Shown here: positions 18,744-28,184 of the stretch, one piece after another
Position numbering within the stretch: the first letter of the stretch is position 1
Layout: every line of letters begins with the position of its first letter
Source: Paenibacillus pedocola
GTDB lineage: Bacteria > Bacillota > Bacilli > Paenibacillales > Paenibacillaceae
Direction of reading: 5' to 3'
Length of the DNA: 64,000 nucleotides
NCBI RefSeq assembly: GCF_031599675.1
Contig: NZ_CP134223.1
Location: 1,488,001-1,552,000 of the forward strand
The notes under the pieces: generated by a model
What the model saw: only the letters and a program-made list of their open reading frames with translations
Databases searched by the model: none
Told to the model about the DNA's origin: nothing
Made by a program: the position numbers and the translations under genes

Positions 18744-19861
18744 GTCCGAAAAATGGAAGTAATGCTGCAGCGGCAGTACTGGAGCCAGCTCCGGCTAAGC
18801 CCGGTAAACGGTTCCCGCTGCGGCTGGAATACGATTCAAGCCGTACCCGCTCACCGTGGTGGTCACCGATTCTGTCCGTTATTCTGGCACTTCTGCTATG
18901 CGCGATATTTATTGCCGCTAACGGGATGAGTCCGGTTACGGTATATGAAAAGATGTTTAAAGGGGCATTTGGTACCTCCTACGGCTTCACAGAAACAATG
19001 GTAAAAGCGATCCCGCTGCTGCTGTGCGGTCTGGGTATCGCTGTCGCTTACCGGATTTCCGTCTGGAACATCGGGGCCGAAGGACAGCTGACCGTCGGCG
19101 CGATGGCGGCTACGGCGGTTACGATTTATTTTCCTGATCTGCCATCCTTCTGGTCCATAACGCTGATGCTGGTGTTCGGTGTAATGGCAGGGGCGCTATG
19201 GGGATTGATGACAGCTATTCCCCGGACGCATTTCGGAGTCAACGAGCTGATTACTTCATTGATGCTGAACTATGTGGCGCTGCTGGCTCTGGATTATGTG
19301 GTGTTCGGACCCTGGAAGGATCCGAAGGGCTTCAACTTCCCGGGATCACCGATGTTTACGGCTGCCCAGTCCTTACCTGTTCTTGGGACGACAAGACTGC
19401 ATATCGGGCTGATTTTTGGGCTTGTCGCGGTAGTCATCTATTATCTGATGGTTAAATTTACCCGCTGGGGCTATGAGCTGCGGCTGATTGGGGCCAATCC
19501 CACGGCTGCACGTTATGCGGGGATTCATATTAAACGGCATATTATTATCGTGATGCTGATCAGCGGCGGGCTGGCCGGAATTGCCGGTATGGCTGAGGTT
19601 TCCGGAGTGACGCACAAGCTGATGCAGGGAATTTCACCCGGCTACGGCTACACCGCTATTATCGTTGCCTGGCTTGCCAAGCTGAACCCGCTCGGTCTTA
19701 TCATCACCTCTGTTCTATTCGGAGGACTGATCGTCGGCGGCTATAGTGTACAGACCATTGGACTGCCTTCGTCAATTTCTGAAATGCTGCAGGGCTCGAT
19801 CCTGTTCTTCCTGATAGCCGGCGATATGATTCACCGTTTCCGCGTACGCCGGAGCGTATAA
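18740..19861 (+). CDS. Nucleoside ABC importer permease (NupP-like)
   Basis: This 373-residue membrane protein has about ten hydrophobic helices and the family motif NIGAEGQLTVGA near residue 110. A 45-residue cytoplasmic N-terminus precedes the first helix. It is translationally coupled to the ATPase (ATGA overlap). With the next gene it forms the heterodimeric channel of the BMP-dependent importer. Confidence 0.9.
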   Translation: MSPKNGSNAAAAVLEPAPAKPGKRFPLRLEYDSSRTRSPWWSPILSVILALLLCAIFIAANGMSPVTVYEKMFKGAFGTSYGFTETMVKAIPLLLCGLGIAVAYRISVWNIGAEGQLTVGAMAATAVTIYFPDLPSFWSITLMLVFGVMAGALWGLMTAIPRTHFGVNELITSLMLNYVALLALDYVVFGPWKDPKGFNFPGSPMFTAAQSLPVLGTTRLHIGLIFGLVAVVIYYLMVKFTRWGYELRLIGANPTAARYAGIHIKRHIIIVMLISGGLAGIAGMAEVSGVTHKLMQGISPGYGYTAIIVAWLAKLNPLGLIITSVLFGGLIVGGYSVQTIGLPSSISEMLQGSILFFLIAGDMIHRFRVRRSV

Positions 19862-19924
19862 GCAGCGCCTTTCAACCTATCAGAACGTATATTATCGCGG
19901 GGATTTTGAGAAGGGAGTTTACCT

Positions 19925-20854
19925 ATGGATTTCACTACACAGTTATTAATAGCCGCAATCTCTGCCGGAACCCCGCTGCTGCTGGCTACGCTGGGAGGTA
20001 TTCTGAACGAACGTGCGGGCATAATCCAGCTCGGCGCAGAGGGACTGATGCTGATGGGGGCAGTGACTACCTGTATCGTCTACATCCGCAGCGGCAATCT
20101 CCTGCTGGCGCTCCTTACGGCTATAGCGGTCACCGCAGTGCTCGGAATGGTGCATTCGTTCCTCTGTGTGACGCTGCGGGCGAACCAGACGATGTCCGGG
20201 CTTGCCATGACCCTGTTCGGCAGCGGCCTCAGCGCTTATCTGGGCAAGTCGATCAGCGGGCTGCCGCTGCCGGGGACTTCGCCTAAGCTGAACCTCAGCT
20301 GGCTGAACGGGATACCGGTCATCGGGGATATTTTCGGCCGGATGGATTATTTAACCTGGTTCAGCCTGCTGCTGGTACTGGTGCTGCATCTGCTGATCCA
20401 TCACACCTCCTGGGGGCTGCATCTGCGGGCCGTAGGGGACAGCCCGGCGACTGCCGATGTTATGGGCATCCGTGTGCAGCTGATCCGCTACAGCTATGTA
20501 ACGGCTGGTGCTGCACTAATTGGCTTAGCGGGGGCGGATATGGTGCTGGCTTACGCGCCGACCTGGAATGAAGGCCTTACGGCCGGCCGCGGCTGGATTG
20601 CCGTCGGGCTGGTTATCTTCGCCAGATGGAATCCACTGCGCGCACTCTTCTGCGCTTATTTCTTCGGTGCACTCGATTCGCTCGGCTTCCGCATCCAGCT
20701 GCTGGGCAGCGTGGTTCCGTCTTATTTCCTCAAGATGATTCCTTATATCGTAACGATTCTGGTGCTGATGTATCTCGGCTACCGCAACCGCAACAAGCCT
20801 TCGGGCACCCCGGAATCGCTGGGCACACCTTATGTCCGTGAGCAGCGGTTCTAA
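19925..20854 (+). CDS. Nucleoside ABC importer permease (NupQ-like)
   Basis: This 309-residue membrane protein of the BPD_transp_2 type has the N-terminal motif ERAGIIQLGAEGLML and the conserved TAGRGWIAVGLVIFARWNP segment near residue 220. It is the second channel subunit of the importer. The ribosome binding site is AAGGGAG. No terminator is evident before the 234-bp gap to uraD. Confidence 0.9.
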   Translation: MDFTTQLLIAAISAGTPLLLATLGGILNERAGIIQLGAEGLMLMGAVTTCIVYIRSGNLLLALLTAIAVTAVLGMVHSFLCVTLRANQTMSGLAMTLFGSGLSAYLGKSISGLPLPGTSPKLNLSWLNGIPVIGDIFGRMDYLTWFSLLLVLVLHLLIHHTSWGLHLRAVGDSPATADVMGIRVQLIRYSYVTAGAALIGLAGADMVLAYAPTWNEGLTAGRGWIAVGLVIFARWNPLRALFCAYFFGALDSLGFRIQLLGSVVPSYFLKMIPYIVTILVLMYLGYRNRNKPSGTPESLGTPYVREQRF

Positions 20855-21037
20855 GATAAAGAAAGCAGGCAGGTAATAGAGACTTCACTTATCGTTTGGT
20901 GCTATAATCGTTCCAATCTTCCATTTCTTGTAGTTCGAACATCTAACCAGCAGAGAAATCGGTATTTCCGGCGCAGAGTAAAAGTAGATGACTTGAATAC
21001 AGCAAATGGACTTTTTTTACCCTTTTACAGAGAATAT

Positions 21038-21050
21038 TATTGAATCAATA
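21038..21050 (+). promoter_or_regulatory. Palindrome in the uraD promoter region
   Basis: TATTGA-a-TCAATA is a perfect 13-bp palindrome 38 bp before the uraD start, in an AT-rich stretch next to a possible TTTACA promoter element. The gap from 20855 holds nothing else that I recognise. Confidence 0.3.
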
Positions 21051-21088
21051 GAAAAATATGTATAAACGGGCGAAAGCGGGGCGGGAAT

Positions 21089-21622
21089 ATGAGCGCAGAA
21101 ACGAATTCATTAACAATAGACAAAATTAACGGAATGGACAAAGAACAGTTTGTGACGGCACTTGGCGGAATCTTCGAACATTCACCCTGGGTGGCAGAGG
21201 GAGCTTACCAGCATGGTCCTTTTCATTCAGTGGAAGAGCTGCACAGTGTGATGCTGGAGACGGCACGGAGTGCGCCGCACAGCCAAATTGAGGCCCTGCT
21301 TAGATCTCATCCCGATCTGGCAACGAGACTTCAGGTTACCCCGCTGTCAGCGGCGGAGCAGCAGGGAGCGGGCCTGGACCGGCTGACGCCTGAGGAGTTC
21401 AAACTGCTCACGGAACTAAATGCGGCATATACGGAGAAATTCAGTTTTCCGTTTATTCTGGCCGTACGCGGCAAAAACAAGGATGACATCATTAAGGCGA
21501 TCGGGGAACGGGTTAACCGTCCGTTAGAAGAGGAATGGGAGCAGGCACTTCATGAAATCGGCAAAATCACCGGCTTCCGGCTGCATGATCTGCTGCCTGA
21601 GACTGAGGGGACCGAGTCATGA
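21089..21622 (+). CDS. uraD: OHCU decarboxylase (UraD)
   Basis: This 177-residue enzyme decarboxylates 2-oxo-4-hydroxy-4-carboxy-5-ureidoimidazoline to S-allantoin. Family marks are the N-terminal FEHSPWVAEGAY, the SHPDLATR motif near residue 71 and FSFPFILAVRGKNKDDI near 118. In B. subtilis this activity is the N-terminal half of PucL fused to uricase; here it is a stand-alone protein and no uricase follows. The stop overlaps the uraH start by four bases. Confidence 0.93.
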   Translation: MSAETNSLTIDKINGMDKEQFVTALGGIFEHSPWVAEGAYQHGPFHSVEELHSVMLETARSAPHSQIEALLRSHPDLATRLQVTPLSAAEQQGAGLDRLTPEEFKLLTELNAAYTEKFSFPFILAVRGKNKDDIIKAIGERVNRPLEEEWEQALHEIGKITGFRLHDLLPETEGTES

Positions 21623-22002
21623 GCGGCCGACTTACCACCCATGTGCTGGACCTGGCCCGGGGAGTGCCGGCGGCCGGGATGGCACTGGAGCTCTGGAAGC
21701 TTGACGGAGCTGCCGGCGAGCTGTTGCGGGAAACGGTGACGAACAGCGACGGCAGACTGGATATCCCGCTGCTGGCGGGTAGCGAGCTTGCTCCCGGCAG
21801 CTATGAGCTGCTGTTTATGGCCGGGGACTATTTTCGCGGCAGCAATCCGGCAGATAAAGGCGCTGAGGGAGCCGAAGAAGGTCCCGGTGTTCTTTTTCTC
21901 GAACAGATTCCGATCCGCTTCAACATAGTCAATCCCGCAGAGCATTATCATGTTCCGCTGCTAGTGGCTCCGGGAGGGTACAGCACATACCGGGGAAGCT
22001 GA
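21619..22002 (+). CDS. uraH: 5-hydroxyisourate hydrolase (UraH/PucM)
   Basis: This 127-residue transthyretin-like protein opens with the N-terminal LTTHVLDLARGVPAAGM (family TTHVLD with GxPA), has the central PLLVAPGGYSTYRGS and ends in the diagnostic YRGS tetrapeptide. It hydrolyses the uricase product 5-hydroxyisourate to OHCU, the UraD substrate. It is translationally coupled to uraD. Confidence 0.95.
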   Translation: MSGRLTTHVLDLARGVPAAGMALELWKLDGAAGELLRETVTNSDGRLDIPLLAGSELAPGSYELLFMAGDYFRGSNPADKGAEGAEEGPGVLFLEQIPIRFNIVNPAEHYHVPLLVAPGGYSTYRGS

Positions 22003-22016
22003 TAATACTTAAAAAA

Positions 22017-22237
22017 CAATTATATAGATTGAACTTGAAGATCCACATGTAGGGAAAAGAGGCGGAAGGGAATTTTGGAACTGTAGGAGCGAGAGCGTCC
22101 GCCTTTGTCTTCGGATTTCTACCGCTAATAGCGGCTATTATCAAAAAATGGGAAGACAACAGCGGCAGGAAGTCCAAACATTCCCTGTAGTCCCGCCAAT
22201 CCCAAAATAGAATAATCACAAGCTCAATTATATAGAT
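22017..22237 (+). mobile_element. MITE-like non-autonomous element
   Basis: A ~200-bp non-coding segment has near-perfect terminal inverted repeats (ATTGAACTTG at 22028 and CAAGCTCAAT ending 22228, 9 of 10 matching). It also has an exact 13-bp direct repeat, CAATTATATAGAT, at 22017-22029 and 22225-22237. Inside are GGCGGA/TCCGCC and CCGCTAATAGCGG stems. It fills nearly the whole uraH-allantoinase gap. Mobility is inferred from the ends only; copy number was not checked. Confidence 0.5.
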
Positions 22238-22256
22238 GGCCGGAGGTGACCGATTC

Positions 22257-23651
22257 ATGAAGGAAACGTATGAGCTTATCATCAAGAATGGGGACGTAGT
22301 GCTGCCCGGAAAAGTACGCAAGCTGGACATCGCTGTGAAGAACGGAAAGATTGCCGCGCTGGGCGAGAAGCTGCCGGTTTATCCGGACACCCGGGTCATC
22401 GATGCGGAGGGACAGTATGTGCTGCCCGGCATGATCGATATGCATGTTCATTTTAATGAGCCGGCGCTGGGCCATTGGGAGGGCTTCCGCAGCGGTTCGG
22501 CGGCGCTTGCTGCGGGAGGCTGTACCTGTTATGCGGATATGCCCCTGAACGGCAATCCGCCTACTGTGAATAAAGCCGCACTGGAACTCAAAGCGGAGGC
22601 AGCGACCGGCAACTCAGCCGTGGATTATGTGCTGTGGGGCGGGCTGGTTCCCGGCAATCTCGAGGACCTGGAGGAGCTGGCGGCAGCCGGTGTTACCGGC
22701 TTCAAGGCGTTCATCTCCAATCCCGGAGGCGAAGGAGAAGGGCGTTTCCGGGAGGTGGATGATGACACCCTGTTCCAGGGGATGAAAAAAATCGCCGGGC
22801 TCGGCGGCATTCTTGCCCTGCATGCGGAGAGCGAAGAGATCACCGCAGTGCTGTCAGCTGATGCTGTACGCAACGGCCGGACCACTGCACGTGATTTTGC
22901 CGCTTCCCGTCCGGCGGAAGCTGAGCTGGAGGCCGTGGCGAGAGCGCTGCTGTACAGTGAACGCACTGGCTGCAGGCTGCATTTTGTGCATATTAGCACC
23001 GCAGCTGCGATTAACATGATCCATGAAGCCAAGGTCCGCGGGCTGGATGTGTCTGCGGAAACCTGCCCCCATTACCTGGTTCTGAGCGAGAACAGCCTGG
23101 AAGAGCTGGGAGCGCTGGCTAAATGCGCGCCGCCGCTGCGCAGCCCGGAGGAGCAGGAAAAGCTGTGGACGGTGCTGGCAGACGGCCGGATCGAGCTGAT
23201 CGCCTCGGATCATTCCCCTTGTCCGCCTGAGCTTAAGCTTGATCCCGGGCTGAACTTTTTTGAAGCCTGGGGCGGTATTTCCGGGGCGCAAAGCAGCCTC
23301 GAGCTGATGTTCCACGAAGGGGTCAATGTACGTGGCCTGCCGGTTACGCAGATTGCCGCGCTGCTGTCAGAGCAGCCGGCCCGGCGTTTCGGGCTGGACC
23401 GCCGCAAAGGCTCGATCAAGCTTGGGCTGGATGCGGATCTGGTGTTGCTGAACCCGAACCATACTTACACCTTGAAGGCGGAGGATCTCCTGTACCGTCA
23501 TAAACATAGTCCCTATACCGGTATGACTTTATCCTGCAAGGTTACGGCTACGATCAGCCGCGGAGCGGTCGTATACACCTCCTCAGACGGGCTGCTGATT
23601 AATGACGGCGGCCAGTGGCTGCGGGTAAATGAAGGGCAGCCTTCATTATGA
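22257..23651 (+). CDS. allB: Allantoinase
   Basis: This 464-residue amidohydrolase-superfamily enzyme opens the hydantoin ring of allantoin to allantoate. The metal site is visible: DMHVHFNEP near residue 60, the carboxylated-Lys region VTGFKAFIS near 147, HAESEEI, HFVHIST and SDHSPCPP. It corresponds to B. subtilis PucH. The ATG at 22257 has GGAGGTG upstream; the frame is open seven codons further but without a ribosome site. It overlaps the next gene by four bases. Confidence 0.93.
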   Translation: MKETYELIIKNGDVVLPGKVRKLDIAVKNGKIAALGEKLPVYPDTRVIDAEGQYVLPGMIDMHVHFNEPALGHWEGFRSGSAALAAGGCTCYADMPLNGNPPTVNKAALELKAEAATGNSAVDYVLWGGLVPGNLEDLEELAAAGVTGFKAFISNPGGEGEGRFREVDDDTLFQGMKKIAGLGGILALHAESEEITAVLSADAVRNGRTTARDFAASRPAEAELEAVARALLYSERTGCRLHFVHISTAAAINMIHEAKVRGLDVSAETCPHYLVLSENSLEELGALAKCAPPLRSPEEQEKLWTVLADGRIELIASDHSPCPPELKLDPGLNFFEAWGGISGAQSSLELMFHEGVNVRGLPVTQIAALLSEQPARRFGLDRRKGSIKLGLDADLVLLNPNHTYTLKAEDLLYRHKHSPYTGMTLSCKVTATISRGAVVYTSSDGLLINDGGQWLRVNEGQPSL

Positions 23652-24895
23652 CAACGCCGACGATTCAAGCACCAGCGCTAGAGATGATGGAGCTGCTGGA
23701 GGAGCTTGCGGCCTTCAGCGCTCCGGGACCCGGAATCTCCCGGCTTCTGTATACTCCCGAATGGCTCCGGGCGCAGCAGTTCCTGCAGGAGAGGATGGCT
23801 GCACTGGGGATGGAGGTAAGGCGTGATGAGGTCGGGAATGTCTATGGAAGATTTGCAGGCTCGCAGACAGCCGATAAAGTCATATTAACCGGCTCACATA
23901 TTGATACCGTTCTGAACGGAGGGAAATATGACGGTGCATACGGGATTGCTGCTGCCGTAACTGCATTGCATTATTTATGGCAGACCTTCGGGCAGCCGCT
24001 GCGGACCGTGGAGGCAGTAGCCTTTTGCGAGGAAGAGGGCAGCCGGTTTCCGCTCACCTTCTGGGGCTCGGGCAATGTCACCGGGCTGTACGACGGAAGT
24101 GAAGCAGACAGCTGTGCCGACTCCGGAGGAGTGACGGTAACTGCGGCGATGGAAGCTTGCGGATTGGGACGTATAACCGGGAAGGGTCCCCGCAGAAAGG
24201 ATATCGGCGCGTATGTTGAGCTGCATATCGAACAGGGGATCGTACTGGAGAGATCGGCCTTGGAGATTGGAATCGTTGAAGCTATCGCCGGACAAAGGCG
24301 CTTTGTAGTGAGAGTTGGCGGTACCGCGAACCATGCCGGCACAACCCCGATGGGGTTGCGGCGGGATGCGCTGGCGGGTGCTGCAGAGATGCTGCTGGCG
24401 CTGGAGCAGGCAGCGGTCCAGACCGGTGATCCGCTGGTAGCAACCTGCGGGAAGCTTGAGGTGTACCCGGGTACGCCTAATGTAATACCCGGTGAGGTGC
24501 AGTTTACGCTGGACATCCGCCATAGCGAAGCTGAGCAGCTGGAGCACTTTTGTAGCGGTATTCAGGCACATTTCAATAGGATCGCCGAAAGCCGCGGGCT
24601 GACTTTGGAGCTCACAGCAACCTTAGCTACCACTCCTGCACCTATGGATGAGGGGCTGAAGGGGCTGCTGGAGCAGATCAGCCAACAGCAGGGGAGAAGC
24701 TTCCGCACGATGGTTAGCGGAGCAGGCCATGATGCCCAGCTCTTCGCACCCCTATGTCCTACAGCAATGATTTTTGTGCCGAGCCGGGCAGGAATCAGCC
24801 ATTCTCCGGATGAATATTCTTCACCGGAAGAGCTGGCTGCCGGATTGAATCTGTTAACGGCCATATTATATGAGCTGGCTTATAAAGAAAGCTGA
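23648..24895 (+). CDS. allC: Allantoate amidohydrolase (M20 family)
   Basis: This 415-residue binuclear-metal hydrolase of the AllC/PucF group has GSHIDTVLNGGKYDGAYG near residue 86, CEEEGSRFP near 127, the dimer-interface GTANHAGTTPM near 226 and SGAGHDAQ near 358. It converts allantoate to ureidoglycine with release of ammonia and CO2. N-carbamoyl-amino-acid hydrolases share the fold, but position between allantoinase and PucG decides for allantoate. Confidence 0.9.
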   Translation: MTTPTIQAPALEMMELLEELAAFSAPGPGISRLLYTPEWLRAQQFLQERMAALGMEVRRDEVGNVYGRFAGSQTADKVILTGSHIDTVLNGGKYDGAYGIAAAVTALHYLWQTFGQPLRTVEAVAFCEEEGSRFPLTFWGSGNVTGLYDGSEADSCADSGGVTVTAAMEACGLGRITGKGPRRKDIGAYVELHIEQGIVLERSALEIGIVEAIAGQRRFVVRVGGTANHAGTTPMGLRRDALAGAAEMLLALEQAAVQTGDPLVATCGKLEVYPGTPNVIPGEVQFTLDIRHSEAEQLEHFCSGIQAHFNRIAESRGLTLELTATLATTPAPMDEGLKGLLEQISQQQGRSFRTMVSGAGHDAQLFAPLCPTAMIFVPSRAGISHSPDEYSSPEELAAGLNLLTAILYELAYKES

Positions 24896-24916
24896 ACATC
24901 AGAGGGAGAGGTTCTC

Positions 24917-26149
24917 ATGAAGCGGTACGAAGATTTGTCGCCGTCCTTGCGGTGTATAATGACCCCGGGACCGGTGGAGGTCGATCCGCGCGTGCTGCGG
25001 GCGATGTCTTTTCCGGTGCTGGGCCAGTTTGATCCTGAATTTACCGATATTATGAACGAAACCATGGGGATGCTGCGTGAGCTGTTCGCTACAAACAATA
25101 AATGGGCTTTTCCGGTCGACGGCACTTCGCGTTCCGGTATTGAAGCGGTGATGGTCAGTTTAATCGCGCCCGGCGACCGGGTGCTGATTCCGATCTTTGG
25201 CCGGTTCGGCCATTTGCTGCACGAAATCGCTGAACGCTGCGGGGCAGAGGTCTATACCATTGAGAAAGCCTGGGGCAGTGTGTTTGCTCCGGAGGAAGTG
25301 ATCTCCGCGATCCAAAGCTTTAAGCCGGATGTAGTAGCTATTGTTCACGGGGAAACCTCCACAGGCCGGGTGCAGCCGCTGGCTGAGATCGGGCAGGCCT
25401 GCCGTGAGCAGGATGCCCTGCTCATCGTGGACGCCGTTGCGACAATCGGCGGTGTGCCGGTGGAGACCGATGCCTGGAAGCTGGACGCTGTCATCGGCGG
25501 TACACAGAAGTGCCTGTCGATTCCCTCCGGGATGGCGCCGGTTACGTATAATGAGCGGGCGGAAGCCAAGCTGCTAAAGCGCAAGCAGGTAGAACGCGGG
25601 CTCAGAACAGGGGAGTTCGAAGCGGGGGAGCTGCCTCCTGTGCGAAGCAATTATTTTGACTTAAGCATGCTGCAGGATTACTGGAGTCCGCAGCGGCTGA
25701 ATCATCATACGGAGATGACTTCGATGCTCTATGCACTGCGTGAAGGGCTGCGGCTGGTGCTTGAGGAAGGCCTTCAGGCACGGCATGCCAGACATGCGCT
25801 GCATGAAGAGGCGCTTACAGCCGGACTAACGGCGATGGGCCTGGAGCTGTATGGCGATCCGCAGTGCAAGCTGACTGTTGTTACCTGTGTGCGGATTCCG
25901 GAGGGGATCGACGGGGAGTCTGTACGCAGCATGCTGCTTAACCGCTTTGGTATCGAGATTGCCAGCTCTTTCGGGCCGCTCAAAGGACAAATTTGGCGCA
26001 TTGGCACGATGGGCTTCAGCTGCCGTGAAAATAATGTGCTGCGGGTACTTGGAGCGCTTGAGGCAACACTTTTGCGGCATGGGCATCCTCTTCCCGCCGG
26101 CCTCGGTGTCCAGGCGGCACTTGACGTATATGAGGCAAAAGTAAGATAA
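24917..26149 (+). CDS. pucG: Ureidoglycine-glyoxylate aminotransferase (PucG)
   Basis: This 410-residue class V PLP enzyme has the PLP lysine in GGTQKCLSIPSGM (Lys198), PGPVEVDPRVL at the N-terminus and the cofactor aspartate in LIVDAVATIGG. PucG moves the amino group of S-ureidoglycine to glyoxylate, giving glycine and oxalurate. It therefore links allantoate breakdown to the oxalurate/oxamate branch for which the first two genes of the island appear suited. Serine- or alanine-glyoxylate aminotransferase is the main alternative on fold alone. Confidence 0.87.
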   Translation: MKRYEDLSPSLRCIMTPGPVEVDPRVLRAMSFPVLGQFDPEFTDIMNETMGMLRELFATNNKWAFPVDGTSRSGIEAVMVSLIAPGDRVLIPIFGRFGHLLHEIAERCGAEVYTIEKAWGSVFAPEEVISAIQSFKPDVVAIVHGETSTGRVQPLAEIGQACREQDALLIVDAVATIGGVPVETDAWKLDAVIGGTQKCLSIPSGMAPVTYNERAEAKLLKRKQVERGLRTGEFEAGELPPVRSNYFDLSMLQDYWSPQRLNHHTEMTSMLYALREGLRLVLEEGLQARHARHALHEEALTAGLTAMGLELYGDPQCKLTVVTCVRIPEGIDGESVRSMLLNRFGIEIASSFGPLKGQIWRIGTMGFSCRENNVLRVLGALEATLLRHGHPLPAGLGVQAALDVYEAKVR

Positions 26150-26228
26150 TCGTCTGAATAGGCAACGGGACAAAAACAAATGCAATAAGGCCGCCCGGCT
26201 GAGCCGGACGGTTCAGGCATTACCCAGG

Positions 26229-26270
26229 AAACGGCTTGCGTCCCGCAAAGGGGCGGCATAGCCGTTTTTA
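26229..26270 (+). terminator. Terminator between pucG and ade
   Basis: AACGGCT (26230-26236) pairs with AGCCGTT (26260-26266), an inner GCGTCCCGC/GGGGCGGC region follows, then T5. It lies 35 bp before ade, so it may also act as an attenuator for that gene. Confidence 0.65.
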
Positions 26271-26304
26271 TTAAAATATAAATAAATCGGAGGGAGTGGA
26301 AGTC

Positions 26305-28110
26305 ATGACGTTTAAAAGAAAACCGCTTGCGGATTGTGTGCCTGAGCTTGTGGCTACAGCCCGCGGCGATCAGCCGGCATCTCTGGTCATCACGGGAGGA
26401 AAGCTGGTTAATGTGGTTTCGGGGGAGATATTAGAGGGGATGTCTGTTGCGGTACAAGGGGGACGCATTGCCTATGTCGGCAAGGACGTCTCTCATACGA
26501 TTGGTGAAGGTACCAAGATTATTGATGCAGCCGGCAAATATATTGCTCCCGGATTACTTGACGGACATTGCCATATCGAAAGCACACAGCTGACCGTTAC
26601 CGAATTTGCCCGTGCGGTGCTGCCGATGGGAACGACAGGCGGATTCTTTGACGCGCATGAAATCGCCAATGTGTTCGGACTGAAGGGGATTAAGCTGATG
26701 CTCGATGAAATGCGCGGCACACCGCTTGCCGCGTATATGCAGGTAGCTTCCTGTGTACCTTCGGCAGGGGCGGAGTTTGAAACAACCGGCGCCTCGCTTG
26801 GACCGGCGGAAATTGCCGAAGCCTATACCTGGGGCGAGGATGTCATCGCACTTGGTGAAGTCATGAACTTCCCGGGCGTGGTATATGGCGATGATAAAAT
26901 GATCGGCGAAATCCAGGCGACACTCCGCGCAGGCAGATATGTTGATGGGCATTTCACCTGGCCGTCCAGCGACTGGAGACTTCCGGTTTATGCTGCCGCC
27001 GGCGTAACCGGCGACCATGAATGTGTAACGGCTGAGGATGTCATCGAACGTGTCCGTCTGGGGATGTATGCCAAAATGCGCCGCGGCTCCGCCTGGCATG
27101 ATGTAGCGAAGACGATCACTGCGCATACGGAACACGGGCTGGACCCGCGCCGGATGATGCTGGTCACGGATGACCGCAGCTCGGAATCGCTGCGCGACGA
27201 AGGACATATGGATTTTGTCGTACGCCATGCGATCTCTCAAGGGGTAAAGCCGGTTATCGCCTTCCAGATGGCGACCATTAACACCGCTGAGCGCTTTGGC
27301 GTAGCCCGTGATATCGGCTCGGTTACGCCGGGCTCCTGTGCGGATATTATTTTGCTGGACGGCAATCTGGCCGATGTCCATGTAGTAACGACAATAGCTG
27401 CTGGTGTGGTGGTGGCGGAGAACGGCATTATGACAGCTGAGCTTCCGGCTTATACCTATCCTCAGGAGGTACGGTCTTCGGTTCATCTGCAGCAGCTTCC
27501 GGTGCCGGAAGACTTTGTGATCCATGCTCCGGTGGAGTCGGGCAGCCTCGCTACACGGGTAATCAAGGTCATCGAGAATCATGTGGAGACAGAAGAACTG
27601 ATCGTGCAGCTGCCGGTGGAGAACGGGGTGCTGCAGGTCGGAAACGGCCTCTGCAAAATCGCTGTATTTGAACGGCACAAAGGGACCGGCAATAAATCGG
27701 TAGGCGTAGTTGAGGGGATTGGCTTCCATGAGCCGGCAGCTATTGCCATGACGGTTGCCCATGACAGCCACAATGTGCTGGTGATCGGCAATGATGATGT
27801 CCTGATGGCAAAAGCAGCAGCAGCAGTAGCAGAAGCTCAAGGCGGTGTGGCTGTAATTACAGGGACGGGTACCACGCTATTCCCGCTGGCCATCGCCGGA
27901 CTAATGTCTGCAGAGCCGTTTGAGGTAGCCGCCGCCCAGTCTGCGGCAATCAGTACAGCGCTGAATGATGCAGGCTGCACGCTGAATTATGCATTTATGA
28001 CCCTATCTCTGCTGGCGCTAGCAGTCATTCCGACCTTGCGGATTTCCGATAAGGGTCTGGTGCGGATCTCACCGGAAGAGGGCATTCAGCTCGTATCTTT
28101 ATTCTGCTAG
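26305..28110 (+). CDS. ade: Adenine deaminase
   Basis: This 601-residue two-domain amidohydrolase converts adenine to hypoxanthine and ammonia. The N-terminal composite domain carries VITGGKLVNVVSGEI, the metal site GLLDGHCHIESTQLT is near residue 88, and LGEVMNFPGV, DGHFTW and MLVTDDRSS follow. The C-terminal domain ends in a region typical of full-length bacterial Ade proteins. It feeds purine base into the catabolic route. The ATG at 26305 is preferred over GTG 26296, which overlaps the ribosome site. Confidence 0.93.
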   Translation: MTFKRKPLADCVPELVATARGDQPASLVITGGKLVNVVSGEILEGMSVAVQGGRIAYVGKDVSHTIGEGTKIIDAAGKYIAPGLLDGHCHIESTQLTVTEFARAVLPMGTTGGFFDAHEIANVFGLKGIKLMLDEMRGTPLAAYMQVASCVPSAGAEFETTGASLGPAEIAEAYTWGEDVIALGEVMNFPGVVYGDDKMIGEIQATLRAGRYVDGHFTWPSSDWRLPVYAAAGVTGDHECVTAEDVIERVRLGMYAKMRRGSAWHDVAKTITAHTEHGLDPRRMMLVTDDRSSESLRDEGHMDFVVRHAISQGVKPVIAFQMATINTAERFGVARDIGSVTPGSCADIILLDGNLADVHVVTTIAAGVVVAENGIMTAELPAYTYPQEVRSSVHLQQLPVPEDFVIHAPVESGSLATRVIKVIENHVETEELIVQLPVENGVLQVGNGLCKIAVFERHKGTGNKSVGVVEGIGFHEPAAIAMTVAHDSHNVLVIGNDDVLMAKAAAAVAEAQGGVAVITGTGTTLFPLAIAGLMSAEPFEVAAAQSAAISTALNDAGCTLNYAFMTLSLLALAVIPTLRISDKGLVRISPEEGIQLVSLFC

Positions 28111-28141
28111 ACGGCAATTTGCCGGATCACCGTATACTAAC

Positions 28142-28184
28142 AAAAGTGCCTTCAGCCGTTACCGGTCTGGAGGCACTTTTTTTC
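28142..28184 (+). terminator. Terminator after ade (end of purine island)
   Basis: AAAAGTGCCTT pairs with AGGCACTTTT across an 18-nt loop and is followed by T7. Confidence 0.85.

Noticed and set aside
26554..27840. 428-codon antisense frame over ade
   Set aside because: Shadow of a high-confidence adenine deaminase with all catalytic motifs on the other strand.
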